A stretch of 7,406 nt of DNA from Bacteriovorax stolpii (GCA_945862475.1 CAMAYW010000111.1:1-7406); one strand, 5' to 3'; shown: positions 1-6,883, numbered from the stretch's first letter. The notes: a model not told the origin generated them from the sequence alone. Translations and numbers: made by a program.

Positions 1-66
1 ATTAAGCAGCGCATTTTTACTTCATCAGGCAAGACCATTTTTTGTAGCGGTATTCTCAAATTTTAG

Positions 67-79
67 TAAGATAATCTTA
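67..79. repeat. 13-bp perfect palindrome upstream of the ABC1 kinase gene
   Basis: TAAGAT-A-ATCTTA is a perfect inverted repeat of 6 bp arms around one base. It lies 15 bp before the kinase start codon and just before its ribosome binding site. It is overlapped by a direct repeat of TTAGTAA at 63-69 and 77-83. It could be an operator or part of a promoter (GATAAT at 70-75 resembles a -10 box), but I see no well-spaced -35 box, and AT-rich palindromes of this size also arise by chance. Confidence 0.35.
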
Positions 80-84
80 GTAAA

Positions 85-90
85 AGAGGA
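85..90 (+). promoter_or_regulatory. Ribosome binding site for the ABC1 kinase gene
   Basis: AGAGGA lies 4 bases before the ATG at 95. This matters because the same frame stays open to the left edge of the window, so the reading frame alone does not fix the start. The site makes ATG 95 the best choice. Confidence 0.7.
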
Positions 91-94
91 CCCT

Positions 95-2890
95 ATGAGA
101 GACTACTCCTGGATTGCAGATACTGCTGTCGAAGCTAAAAATTATTCAGATTCTTTAGCATCTTACTTTGCAAAGGCCATCTCAAAAGTATCCTTCGAAC
201 CCATTACTCAAAAAGAAATGCAAAGGGCCTGGGCGGTTCTCACCCGAGATATGGTGCATTTTGGTGTTGATCCCGATATTGATGGACCACCCGATCTTAA
301 GGCAACAGTTGCTGCCCTTCAAACAATGGGTATCGATCAATTTAATGAGAATATGGTAGACGAGGAAAAGTTAATTCCCGTTTTAAAAAGTTTTTTTGAT
401 CAATTATTTGGAACTCTGAGTGAACATCCTGAAATTTTTGAACTCTTAGAAGAAGTTGATATCATCGAAGACATCGTAGGAACAGTGGTCAAAAGATATG
501 TTCCGATTCTCAAATTATTTCCCGCCTTCTCGAATGAGGCACTCACAATTATACCCTACTTAAGAGAACCTTTGTTCACTGCTCTCTATGAGCTTCCTGA
601 GATGGAGCATCATAAACTGACAAGATTAACTGAAAGAATCATGCGTAAGTTTTATCAGAATCAGGTAAGACCAAATTTAGTTGAAACATTAAGAGACAAT
701 TTAAAGGGAAGAAATCTTCTTCTTCCGCTTATTGATGAAGCCGTTAATCATCTTCCCTCTGATAGATGTATGACTGGGCTCATCGCTATTTTATGTACTC
801 CAAGAGAAGAGCTTTCTCAAGGAAGGATTATTTCAATCGTTCTTCAAGAACTTGGTGGCATGTATGTTAAACTTGCCCAAGTACTTGCAGAGCTTGCTCC
901 CCCGTCTCTTGCGAGAGAACTCCGTCACCAACAAGATAAACTGGGGGGGATTTTTGGAAGCCAACAGAAATCTTGGAAATACGTTTTGGAAATTTTTGAA
1001 AGGCCATCTTGGGAGAGACTTAAAAGCTACATCCATATTCCTAATCATGTTCAAAATGCCTTTGCTGGTGCATCTGTCGGGGCCATTTACCAGTTTGAAC
1101 TTACTGAGGTAGGTAAAAAGAAGCTTCAAACAACGAAACCAATCCTTATTAAAATACAAAGACCTGGGCTTTCAGAACTTTTTGAAGAGCAAAAAGAAAC
1201 ACTGATTTCAATTTTAAATCATCTTGATATCACACTTCCTGATACTGAACTTAATCAAGATGATCAGGCCGAAGTGAGTGGTCTTATTACGGCCCTTAAA
1301 AGAACAATTATTAACTATGCCACTCAAAGTATTGGTGAATTAGACTTTAGGGTTGAGAAAAAAAATGCTGATATGGTTCGAGAGGCTTTGAAAGGACAAT
1401 TCGATCTCAGTATTCCTCAATATTATCATGTTGAAACAGATGTTTCTATGATGGAGAAAATTGAAGGAGAGAAAATAACCTCTGTTGTTCATTCCCGTTA
1501 TTTAGAAAGAATGAGTATCGCAGATACAGTTTCTGATGCTTATTTATTTTTGATGTTCCAGCGAGGTATTATTTGGGCCGATCCTCATGCTGGCAATATC
1601 TTATATGATGCCGACAAAATGCAAGTAAAATTAATTGATCTTAACCCTTGCTTCACTTGGGATCCGAAAACGATCAAATTATTTATTGGATTTTTATATC
1701 GACTAATTTTAAGTGATCAAAAAGGAATTTTTCATAGTTTAAGTGCTCTCGTAGAAAATCCTGATGACTTAAAAAATGAAAGGACAGAAAAACTCATCAA
1801 AACCTTTATTGCACTTGGGAATCAAGGGGCGTTTATTCGCTACCTGTCCGACTTCGTTAGACTCCTTAGCGAGGCGAATATCAATCTTAAAATTGAAGTG
1901 CAAGCAGCCCTTAGAGGAATAACTCAAGTCTACCTTACCTCAAGTGCGATCTCCTCACGCCATAACTTTGGACAAATTTTTCAAAAACAATTTGGTTGGA
2001 AGATGCTCATAAGGCATATTCTTTCCATTGGTCCTTTTAAAGTCATGAAGGCTGCTCTTCCCATTGCCTTTGATCTTGTAAAAAATTCTCCCGAGCAAGA
2101 AGTTGGTCCTACTTTAGATGAAAGAGATTTAGCGGCCATCGAAAACGCTCTTGTTCAATTAAAAGAAGAGAGTGTTTGTAACATCGAGCTCATGAGAACA
2201 AGTCCGGAAGATAACACAAGATTGGCACTCTCAACTGATGGTTCAAGACTCATTAAAAGTGCACATTTACGAATAGAAATACAGACAGAAACCAAACCCG
2301 CGTCAGTAAGATATATTTTAGAAGTTCCTAATAGAGAATGGCTTAGAGAAAGGCAAGAATACATCAAACTTCAAGGTCTCGGTTTTGCGCTTTGTTTAGT
2401 GGAATGTCTTGAACAACTGAGAAGACATTCGCTCGAGAATTATTGGTATATTGTGGAAGGGTGGAATCGTCTTCCTAGTGAGAGAACCTATAAAGAAAGT
2501 ACTTTAATTGGAGATGTCCGATTAGCAGCAAGAAATCTTTTTGCAAGACGATATCAAAATATATGGGTTTCAGACTTTATGACAGTTTCAACCTGGAATC
2601 GCTTTCTGTGGAAGCTTCTCATATGGTTTGAAGAGAGATTTGAAAAAAGAGAGACTGGTTATTTTTACTTCTTAAGTAAAAAACTTGGAAGTGAGAAAGT
2701 TGGCCAATATACATTCGGCACTCTTCACCGAATAAAAATAATCATCTATCGTTTAATCATCCAGGGATTAAAAACACTCATTAAGAGATCTAAGTTTGAG
2801 ATGAACTTACTCCCTTTAACCACTGATCAACTCATCGACCGAATGATTCATGGACTTTTAAGAAGAGGATATGTTCCTAAAAAGGACTAA
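95..2890 (+). CDS. Large divergent ABC1/AarF/UbiB-family atypical kinase-like protein
   Basis: The central part (about residues 245-520) carries the order of motifs of the ABC1/UbiB/COQ8 family, whose members are atypical kinases or ATPases linked to ubiquinone and membrane-lipid metabolism. These are K259-L-A-Q262 (family KxGQ, here Gly to Ala), an Ala/Gly-rich loop A324-G-A-S-V-G329, the ATP-site lysine K353 in IKIQRPG, E415-L-D-F (family ExD), the loop D496-P-H-A-G-N501, and D515-L-N in place of DFG. The catalytic Lys, Glu, Asp and Asn are all present, so nucleotide binding is plausible. At 931 residues it is far longer than usual UbiB (about 550). About 240 mainly helical residues precede the core and about 400 follow it. 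The paired C-terminal membrane helices of UbiB are not evident; the C-terminus is basic and amphipathic (around 876-900). The start is fixed by AGAGGA at 85-90. The substrate cannot be told from sequence, and no ubiquinone genes lie nearby, so I do not name it ubiB. Confidence 0.85.
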   Translation: MRDYSWIADTAVEAKNYSDSLASYFAKAISKVSFEPITQKEMQRAWAVLTRDMVHFGVDPDIDGPPDLKATVAALQTMGIDQFNENMVDEEKLIPVLKSFFDQLFGTLSEHPEIFELLEEVDIIEDIVGTVVKRYVPILKLFPAFSNEALTIIPYLREPLFTALYELPEMEHHKLTRLTERIMRKFYQNQVRPNLVETLRDNLKGRNLLLPLIDEAVNHLPSDRCMTGLIAILCTPREELSQGRIISIVLQELGGMYVKLAQVLAELAPPSLARELRHQQDKLGGIFGSQQKSWKYVLEIFERPSWERLKSYIHIPNHVQNAFAGASVGAIYQFELTEVGKKKLQTTKPILIKIQRPGLSELFEEQKETLISILNHLDITLPDTELNQDDQAEVSGLITALKRTIINYATQSIGELDFRVEKKNADMVREALKGQFDLSIPQYYHVETDVSMMEKIEGEKITSVVHSRYLERMSIADTVSDAYLFLMFQRGIIWADPHAGNILYDADKMQVKLIDLNPCFTWDPKTIKLFIGFLYRLILSDQKGIFHSLSALVENPDDLKNERTEKLIKTFIALGNQGAFIRYLSDFVRLLSEANINLKIEVQAALRGITQVYLTSSAISSRHNFGQIFQKQFGWKMLIRHILSIGPFKVMKAALPIAFDLVKNSPEQEVGPTLDERDLAAIENALVQLKEESVCNIELMRTSPEDNTRLALSTDGSRLIKSAHLRIEIQTETKPASVRYILEVPNREWLRERQEYIKLQGLGFALCLVECLEQLRRHSLENYWYIVEGWNRLPSERTYKESTLIGDVRLAARNLFARRYQNIWVSDFMTVSTWNRFLWKLLIWFEERFEKRETGYFYFLSKKLGSEKVGQYTFGTLHRIKIIIYRLIIQGLKTLIKRSKFEMNLLPLTTDQLIDRMIHGLLRRGYVPKKD

Positions 2891-2973
2891 GTTATTGTAA
2901 TCCCATACATACTATCTCAATAGAAAGTATCTTTTTCAGTCCGAAAAAAGTCTCTTTGACAGAAAGTCCTCTG
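2891..2973. other. Spacer with AT-rich hairpin and AGAAAGT repeats
   Basis: This gap between the kinase stop and the chosen DUF1460 start contains a small hairpin: CTTTTTC (2931-2937) against GAAAAAAG (2943-2950), with loop AGTCC and one bulged A. AGAAAGT occurs at 2922-2928 and 2961-2967, with a variant AAAAAGT at 2945-2951. The hairpin is short, AT-rich and lacks a GC stem followed by a T-run, so it is a poor terminator. I see no convincing promoter for the downstream gene, so read-through from the kinase gene is possible. Confidence 0.35.
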
Positions 2974-3882
2974 ATGAGAGAGAACAAGAAAATGTTCCAA
3001 TCATTTATACTTTTCCTACTTGTTATAGGTCCTTGCCTTGCATCCTCACGTGATGATGTGGAAGCAATATTGTCTAAATTTTCTCTCGAAGAGAATCTAA
3101 CAGCGAGATTAGATAAAATTTCCAAAAGCTTTCTAGGACTCCCCTACGGTAAAGGTGGCCCACTCGGAGAAGGAAAAGAGGGCCGATATGACCAGGATCC
3201 TCTTTATCGATTTGATACTTTTGACTGCACCACTTATGTTGAAACTGTCATGGCGTTAAGTTTCAGCCGTGGAGTCAATGAATTTGAGACCCACCAAGAT
3301 CAAATTCGATATACGAATGGAGAAGTCGATTATCTCAAAAGAAATCATTTCACTGACCTTCAGTGGATTCCTGAAAATGTCAAAAATGGTTTTATGAGTG
3401 AGATTAATGAAGAAGTTGTAGAAGTCTCTGAATTAAAAATAGCTGAGGCCACCATTAATTTTGCAGGATGGTTAAGATCTCACAAAATTCAACAAATTGT
3501 GATTCCAGATGCTTCTGTTGAGCTTAAAGAGGATCGAATTTTAGAATTAAAAAATCTATCTTATCAATATCAAAATCAAATCGCGAGACTGAGCTATATT
3601 CCTATTTCTAGTATACTGAAACGTCCAGGGATATTAGATAAAATTCCTACAGGCGCCGTGGTTAATTTTGTTCGCCCAAACTGGGATTTAACTGAAGCTG
3701 CAGGAACCCATCAAAATATTTCTCATCAGGGTTTTCTTTTTAGACAGAACCAAACACTCTTTCTTCGACATGCCTCTACAAGTGGGAAGGTTGAAGAACT
3801 ACCCTTCATCGAGTATCTAAAAAAATTTGATGGTCACCCAACCCTTAAGGGAATCCATCTTATGAAAGTGAATTCAATTTAA
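2974..3882 (+). CDS. Secreted DUF1460 / N-acetylmuramoyl-L-alanine amidase-like protein
   Basis: This 302-residue protein matches the DUF1460 family, a branch of the NlpC/P60-like cysteine hydrolase fold often annotated as amidase-like. Numbered from ATG 2974, the signature F-D-C85-T-T-Y-V-E carries the expected nucleophile. The family block RYTNGEVDYLKRNHF follows (about 112-126). Near the C-terminus come N-I-S-H251-Q-G-F, with the likely catalytic His, and the L-R-H266-A-S strand. The N-terminus (RENKK, then a hydrophobic stretch ending CLA-SS) looks like a Sec signal peptide. The Cys there is preceded by Pro, which does not fit a lipobox, so export to the periplasm by signal peptidase I is inferred. 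The frame opens at TTG 2956 and ATG 2992 is also possible. I prefer 2974 because it gives the signal peptide its basic n-region, although its ribosome binding site (AGAAAG) is weak. The exact bond cut is unknown. Confidence 0.85.
   Translation: MRENKKMFQSFILFLLVIGPCLASSRDDVEAILSKFSLEENLTARLDKISKSFLGLPYGKGGPLGEGKEGRYDQDPLYRFDTFDCTTYVETVMALSFSRGVNEFETHQDQIRYTNGEVDYLKRNHFTDLQWIPENVKNGFMSEINEEVVEVSELKIAEATINFAGWLRSHKIQQIVIPDASVELKEDRILELKNLSYQYQNQIARLSYIPISSILKRPGILDKIPTGAVVNFVRPNWDLTEAAGTHQNISHQGFLFRQNQTLFLRHASTSGKVEELPFIEYLKKFDGHPTLKGIHLMKVNSI
3879..3882. other. Overlapping stop codons of convergent genes (TTAA)
   Basis: The DUF1460 gene ends with TAA at 3880-3882, and the minus-strand transglutaminase-like gene ends with TAA read from 3881 to 3879. 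Both stops share the palindromic tetranucleotide TTAA, leaving no intergenic space. No strong hairpin with a T-run flanks it, so any transcript from either side probably enters the opposite gene as antisense. Confidence 0.9.
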
Positions 3883-4487
3883 GCTTTATATAGACCGGCC
3901 TGGTTTGATCCTAAAAAACAGGCATCCACTAAACTCTTCTTCACTTTAGGAAGTTTTTTCAGTTCGGTGAGATCAATCAACTCGTAGTGATCAATATCAT
4001 TAAAACTTTTACCCATCTCTACTAAATTCTCTTCTGTCGTTCGCCAATCCCAATGATTGAAATGATTCAGATTAATAGGATCTGAATAGGCGTAAAGAGA
4101 TTTTTGACCTTTAAGATTGAAATAAAATTCAAAATAACTCATCACCAATTCTCTCACACTTTTGTAAATAGGATCTCTCCCTCTTAAAAGAGTGGTATTC
4201 GATTTAGAAAGGCTTCCCCAGCCTTTGTCATCCTTATAAACAGTAATCACATGATGATCATCGTTTTCAGCTTGTAGAGAAATCATCAATGGTTTTTTTC
4301 CATGAAACTCTAAGGCGGCCGCTGCAAGTAAACCACCCTCTAAACAATGAGCATCTTTAGTTAAAAGAATATATCTTGGAGAGGCAGCATCATCTGAGGG
4401 ATTGTAATCCAATTCATCAAGAAAATTTTGAATTTTATAGGCGCTACTTAAGGAGCGGAAAATTCTTCTTTCAGATGGTGTCCACAT
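3879..4487 (-). CDS. Transglutaminase-like (papain-like fold) protein of unknown function
   Basis: This 202-residue protein has the layout of a transglutaminase-like cysteine enzyme. A possible nucleophile Cys lies at the start of a helix (D45-A-H-C48-L-E-G-G, then an Ala-rich helix to 59). Next comes a strand with His (D76-D-H-H79-V-I-T-V-Y) and then G-S-L-S-K-S-N97, where a third catalytic residue would be expected. Further blocks that look conserved are LRGRDPIYKSVRELVMSYFE (101-120) and the Trp-rich NHWDW (144-148). There is no signal peptide or membrane segment, so it should be cytoplasmic. I recall similar proteins annotated only as hypothetical, and no function is assigned here. It is the last gene of the minus-strand trio, starting 2 bp after the DmeF stop with only a weak Shine-Dalgarno, so its translation is probably coupled to dmeF. 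Catalytic activity is inference. Confidence 0.7.
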   Translation of the reverse strand: MWTPSERRIFRSLSSAYKIQNFLDELDYNPSDDAASPRYILLTKDAHCLEGGLLAAAALEFHGKKPLMISLQAENDDHHVITVYKDDKGWGSLSKSNTTLLRGRDPIYKSVRELVMSYFEFYFNLKGQKSLYAYSDPINLNHFNHWDWRTTEENLVEMGKSFNDIDHYELIDLTELKKLPKVKKSLVDACFLGSNQAGLYKA

Positions 4488-4489
4488 TT

Positions 4490-5452
4490 TTAAACGACTT
4501 CAATGATGAGATGGTGAATGTTAAAATGACTCTTGATCAAATTCCGATAAAAGGAAGATTTCTGATCTTGGTTTTTTCGAATGATAATTTCACATCCAAC
4601 CTGACCTGGTGCCAATCTCCAGAGATGTATATCGATCACCTTGGATCCATCTAGCTCGAGTTTTTTTACAAGATTATCTCGATCAATCGTCTCATCGTGA
4701 GCATCTAATAAATCCATGCCAGACTGTTTTATAAGAGATAAGGACCATCTCAAAACGACCACTCCACCCAAAATTCCAACAGCAGGATCCAACCAATGCC
4801 AGCCATTCCATTTCCCTAGCAATAAAGCAAATATCGCTAAAACAGAAGTTAAGGCGTCGGTTAGAATATGTATGTAGGCACTCTGATGATTATGATCATG
4901 AGTGTGTGAGTGCGAGTTAGAATGAGAGTGACCATGATGGCCCGGTGGACTCAATTTATTTTTGGGGTGATGACAATTTTCATCATGATGATGAGAATGT
5001 TGATGCTCTTCTTTTTGGTGAAGAATATAGGCACAAACTAAATTCACCAGAAAACCAATCGCAGCGACCACAAGAGCTTCATTATAATGAATAATTCTCT
5101 TCTCATAAAAATGAAGAAAGGACTCATAGATCATAGATCCAGCGATGAGGATGAGAAAAAGAGCGCTTGTATATCCACCTAGAGAGAGGATTTTACCCCC
5201 ACCAAAAGTAAAACTTTGTCTGAATCTAGGATGACGATAGAGGTAATAAACGATCAATGAAAGAAAAAGCGCCAAAGTATGAGATGCCATATGCCACCCA
5301 TCGGCCAACAGCGCCATGGATCCAGACCAGTAACCAACTACGATTTCCACAATCATAGTGAAAAGAGTAATGAGGGTTACCCACTTTGTTTTTCGCTCAT
5401 TGGCGATAAAAACATCTGTATCTCTGTGTTCAATAGAACAATGTCTATTCAT
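4490..5452 (-). CDS. dmeF: DmeF-type cation diffusion facilitator (Co2+/Ni2+ efflux)
   Basis: This is an inner-membrane antiporter that exports divalent metal in exchange for protons. The 320 residues show six predicted membrane helices. In helix 2 the metal site reads D51-G-W-H54-M-A-S-H58, and in helix 5 it reads H195-I-L-T-D199. The HxxxH in helix 2, instead of HxxxD of Zn-type CDF proteins, together with the DGWHM context, fits DmeF (Co/Ni). Between helices 4 and 5 lies a cytoplasmic loop (145-190) with 17 His, typical for metal binding. A C-terminal domain follows (about 247-320), including DIHLWRL. The frame opens further upstream at 5518, but that would add 22 atypical residues and overlap the previous gene. 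ATG 5452 is chosen because of an AGGAG 5 bases before it. It is the second gene of the operon. No CsoR/RcnR-type regulator (DmeR) adjoins it. Substrate choice is from family knowledge. Confidence 0.88.
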   Translation of the reverse strand: MNRHCSIEHRDTDVFIANERKTKWVTLITLFTMIVEIVVGYWSGSMALLADGWHMASHTLALFLSLIVYYLYRHPRFRQSFTFGGGKILSLGGYTSALFLILIAGSMIYESFLHFYEKRIIHYNEALVVAAIGFLVNLVCAYILHQKEEHQHSHHHDENCHHPKNKLSPPGHHGHSHSNSHSHTHDHNHQSAYIHILTDALTSVLAIFALLLGKWNGWHWLDPAVGILGGVVVLRWSLSLIKQSGMDLLDAHDETIDRDNLVKKLELDGSKVIDIHLWRLAPGQVGCEIIIRKNQDQKSSFYRNLIKSHFNIHHLIIEVV

Positions 5453-5457
5453 GAATG

Positions 5458-5462
5458 CTCCT
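5458..5462 (-). promoter_or_regulatory. Ribosome binding site deciding the dmeF start
   Basis: On the minus strand AGGAG ends 5 bases (CATTC) before the ATG at 5452. It lies in the 19-bp gap after the stop of the EamA transporter gene and favours 5452 over the longer start at 5518. Confidence 0.8.
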
Positions 5463-5471
5463 ATCGGTATT

Positions 5472-6323
5472 TTATCTTTTTCGTGGGAAAAAGTCCAAAA
5501 TTCCCAAACTAGAACCACTAATTATTAAGAACATGGCCATCAAAGTTGTCGATTTTAAGGTCTCATCTGTAAATATCACTAACCCTAAGGTAGATAGGAC
5601 TGGAGTTAAGTAAGAAAGTGCTCCAATGACTCTTGAATCGCCATGCTTTAGGGCAATATCCCATGTGTAAAAAGCGATCCCAAACGGGCCTATCCCCATC
5701 ACTATAATCTTCCAGGCGTCATGCCATTGTAAAACAACTCTGGGCTCAATCAAAAAGTGAGTCAAAAAGCAAAACAAGCCAGAGATAAAACAAAAACTAG
5801 CAATCGCCCAAATAGAAGTTTGTGGTAATTTTTTTTTCCCCAAAGAAAATATAGGCCAGATAAAAGCAGCACAAAGAGCGAGGATGTACCCAAAAAGGTG
5901 ATCTTTCTTAAAATCAAAAGAAAAACCAGTCACCAAAATAAAACATCCAAAAATCGAGAGAGCTCCACCAAAAATGTTATGTGCTTTTATTTTGAATTCT
6001 TTAAAAAAAAGTGGGGAGATAAGCACTAGAATAACCGGCCATAAGTAATTTAAAAGATTCGCCTCTAGAACAGGCGCATGCCTAAAGGCATAAAAAAGGC
6101 AAAAGTGATATCCAAAGTAACCAAACACACCCCAGCTCAGAGTTTTCAAGCCTGGAAACATTCTCCTAGGATGAAAAAGGCCAGGCAAAGATCCAATAAT
6201 AAAAGCCGCACCTAAAATATAAAAAGGTGGAAGATGAAGTAGTAATTTTCCAAAAGTCGCAAGACTTGCCCATAAGGAAATCGTCAATAAAGCAAGGACA
6301 AGAGATAAGTTTTTCTGAACCAT
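5472..6323 (-). CDS. EamA/DMT-superfamily transporter, YddG-like
   Basis: This 283-residue, strongly hydrophobic protein fits the ten-helix, two-repeat EamA drug/metabolite transporter architecture at the usual length. Repeat 1 includes G-Y-H-F-C-L-F-Y-A (71-79) and the block E87-A-N-L-L-N-Y-L-W-P96. That block is typical of the YddG aromatic amino acid exporter branch. Repeat 2 ends with GALSYLTPVLSTLGLV (234-249), the common EamA helix, and the tail is basic (RKR). By family it should export amino acids or related small metabolites across the inner membrane; the substrate is not certain. It is the first gene of the minus-strand operon and lies 19 bp before dmeF. The ribosome binding site before ATG 6323 is weak. 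It starts 44 bp from a divergent acetyltransferase gene, so both promoters must share that short region or overlap the genes. Confidence 0.85.
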   Translation of the reverse strand: MVQKNLSLVLALLTISLWASLATFGKLLLHLPPFYILGAAFIIGSLPGLFHPRRMFPGLKTLSWGVFGYFGYHFCLFYAFRHAPVLEANLLNYLWPVILVLISPLFFKEFKIKAHNIFGGALSIFGCFILVTGFSFDFKKDHLFGYILALCAAFIWPIFSLGKKKLPQTSIWAIASFCFISGLFCFLTHFLIEPRVVLQWHDAWKIIVMGIGPFGIAFYTWDIALKHGDSRVIGALSYLTPVLSTLGLVIFTDETLKSTTLMAMFLIISGSSLGILDFFPRKR

Positions 6324-6332
6324 ATAAAACTG

Positions 6333-6357
6333 TAGCTTGAAATGCTAATTCAGGCTA
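6333..6357. promoter_or_regulatory. 25-bp inverted repeat in the divergent intergenic region (possible operator)
   Basis: TAGCTTGAA (6333-6341) and TTCAGGCTA (6349-6357) are inverted copies, 8 of 9 positions matching, around ATGCTAA. The remaining pair is T opposite G. The element takes up more than half of the 44-bp gap between the transporter operon and the acetyltransferase gene, and it overlaps a -35-like TTGAAA (6337-6342) for the + gene. This is the arrangement of an operator for a dimeric regulator controlling both sides. No regulator gene is in the window, so it remains a prediction. Confidence 0.4.
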
Positions 6358-6367
6358 GTCTAAAGCT

Positions 6368-6883
6368 ATGCTTGAGACACCAAGACTCATTCTAAGACCT
6401 GCATTAATCAAAGATGCCGAAAATCTTTATCGGTTAAATTCTGACCCTGAGGTCATGCGATATACTGGTGATAAAAAATTTAATTCGCCCTTTGAGGCAA
6501 GAAATTTAATTCAGGAAAGAATCATTCCTCAATATACCCAACATAGAATGGGTCGATTTATGGCATTTTTAAAAGATGGTACATTTATTGGTTGGTGCGG
6601 GTTAAAATATTTTCCAGAAACTGGAGAAGTTGATCTAGGGTACAGATTGATTCAACATTTTTGGGGAATGGGATACGCTACAGAGGCAGGAGAATGCTGT
6701 ATCGATTATGGTTTTAAAGAGCTTAAATTAAATCGTATTATCGCCAAGGCAATGCCTGAAAATATTGCAAGTATTAAAGTTATGCAAAAATTAGGAATGA
6801 CATTTAGAGGGTATTTAAGAGACCCCACTGATCTCCAGTCATTTATCGTTTATGACATATTTAACAGTGAGAAAAAACCTTGA
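6368..6883 (+). CDS. GNAT-family N-acetyltransferase (RimJ/RimL type)
   Basis: This 171-residue protein is the normal length for a single GNAT domain of the Acetyltransf_3 type, which moves an acetyl group from acetyl-CoA to an amine. It opens with the usual ETPRLILRP strand and then D-A-E-N-L-Y-R. The acetyl-CoA loop lies in motif A, F98-W-G-M-G-Y-A104-T-E-A. The late motif N132-I-A-S-I-K-V-M-Q-K-L-G-M144 is typical of RimJ/RimL-like enzymes. The substrate could be a protein N-terminus, an antibiotic or a small molecule and cannot be read from sequence. The gene lacks a clear Shine-Dalgarno before ATG 6368. Its TGA (6881-6883) overlaps the TTG start of the next gene, so the two are probably co-transcribed. 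Confidence 0.88.
   Translation: MLETPRLILRPALIKDAENLYRLNSDPEVMRYTGDKKFNSPFEARNLIQERIIPQYTQHRMGRFMAFLKDGTFIGWCGLKYFPETGEVDLGYRLIQHFWGMGYATEAGECCIDYGFKELKLNRIIAKAMPENIASIKVMQKLGMTFRGYLRDPTDLQSFIVYDIFNSEKKP

Noticed and set aside
1..66. Open + frame ending in TAG at 64-66, possibly the tail of an upstream gene
   Set aside because: Only 21 codons are visible with no recognisable motif. A minus-strand ATG at 38-36 running off the left edge is an equally weak alternative, so neither can be supported.
2..94. Upstream in-frame extension of the kinase gene to the left edge
   Set aside because: The frame is open, but the strong AGAGGA before ATG 95 makes that start much more likely.
2956..2961. TTGACA matching a -35 promoter consensus, also a TTG start candidate
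   Set aside because: No -10-like sequence lies 16-18 bp downstream. As a start codon it would place extra residues before a good signal peptide, so ATG 2974 is preferred.
3898..3923. GCCTG...CAGGC inverted repeat just past the convergent stops, as a terminator
   Set aside because: The stem is 5 bp with a 16-base loop and no following T-run, and it lies inside a coding sequence.
4315..4322. GCGGCCGC, a rare GC palindrome in AT-rich DNA
   Set aside because: It simply encodes the Ala-rich helix of the transglutaminase-like protein and shows no wider structure.
4890..4950. Simple-sequence region (GTGTGAGTG-like) as a possible repeat array
   Set aside because: It is explained by His-Ser/His-Thr codons of the metal-binding loop and has no regular repeat unit.
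5453..5518. Longer N-terminus for DmeF starting at 5518
   Set aside because: It would overlap the preceding gene by 47 bp and add residues not typical of the family, while ATG 5452 has AGGAG at ideal spacing.
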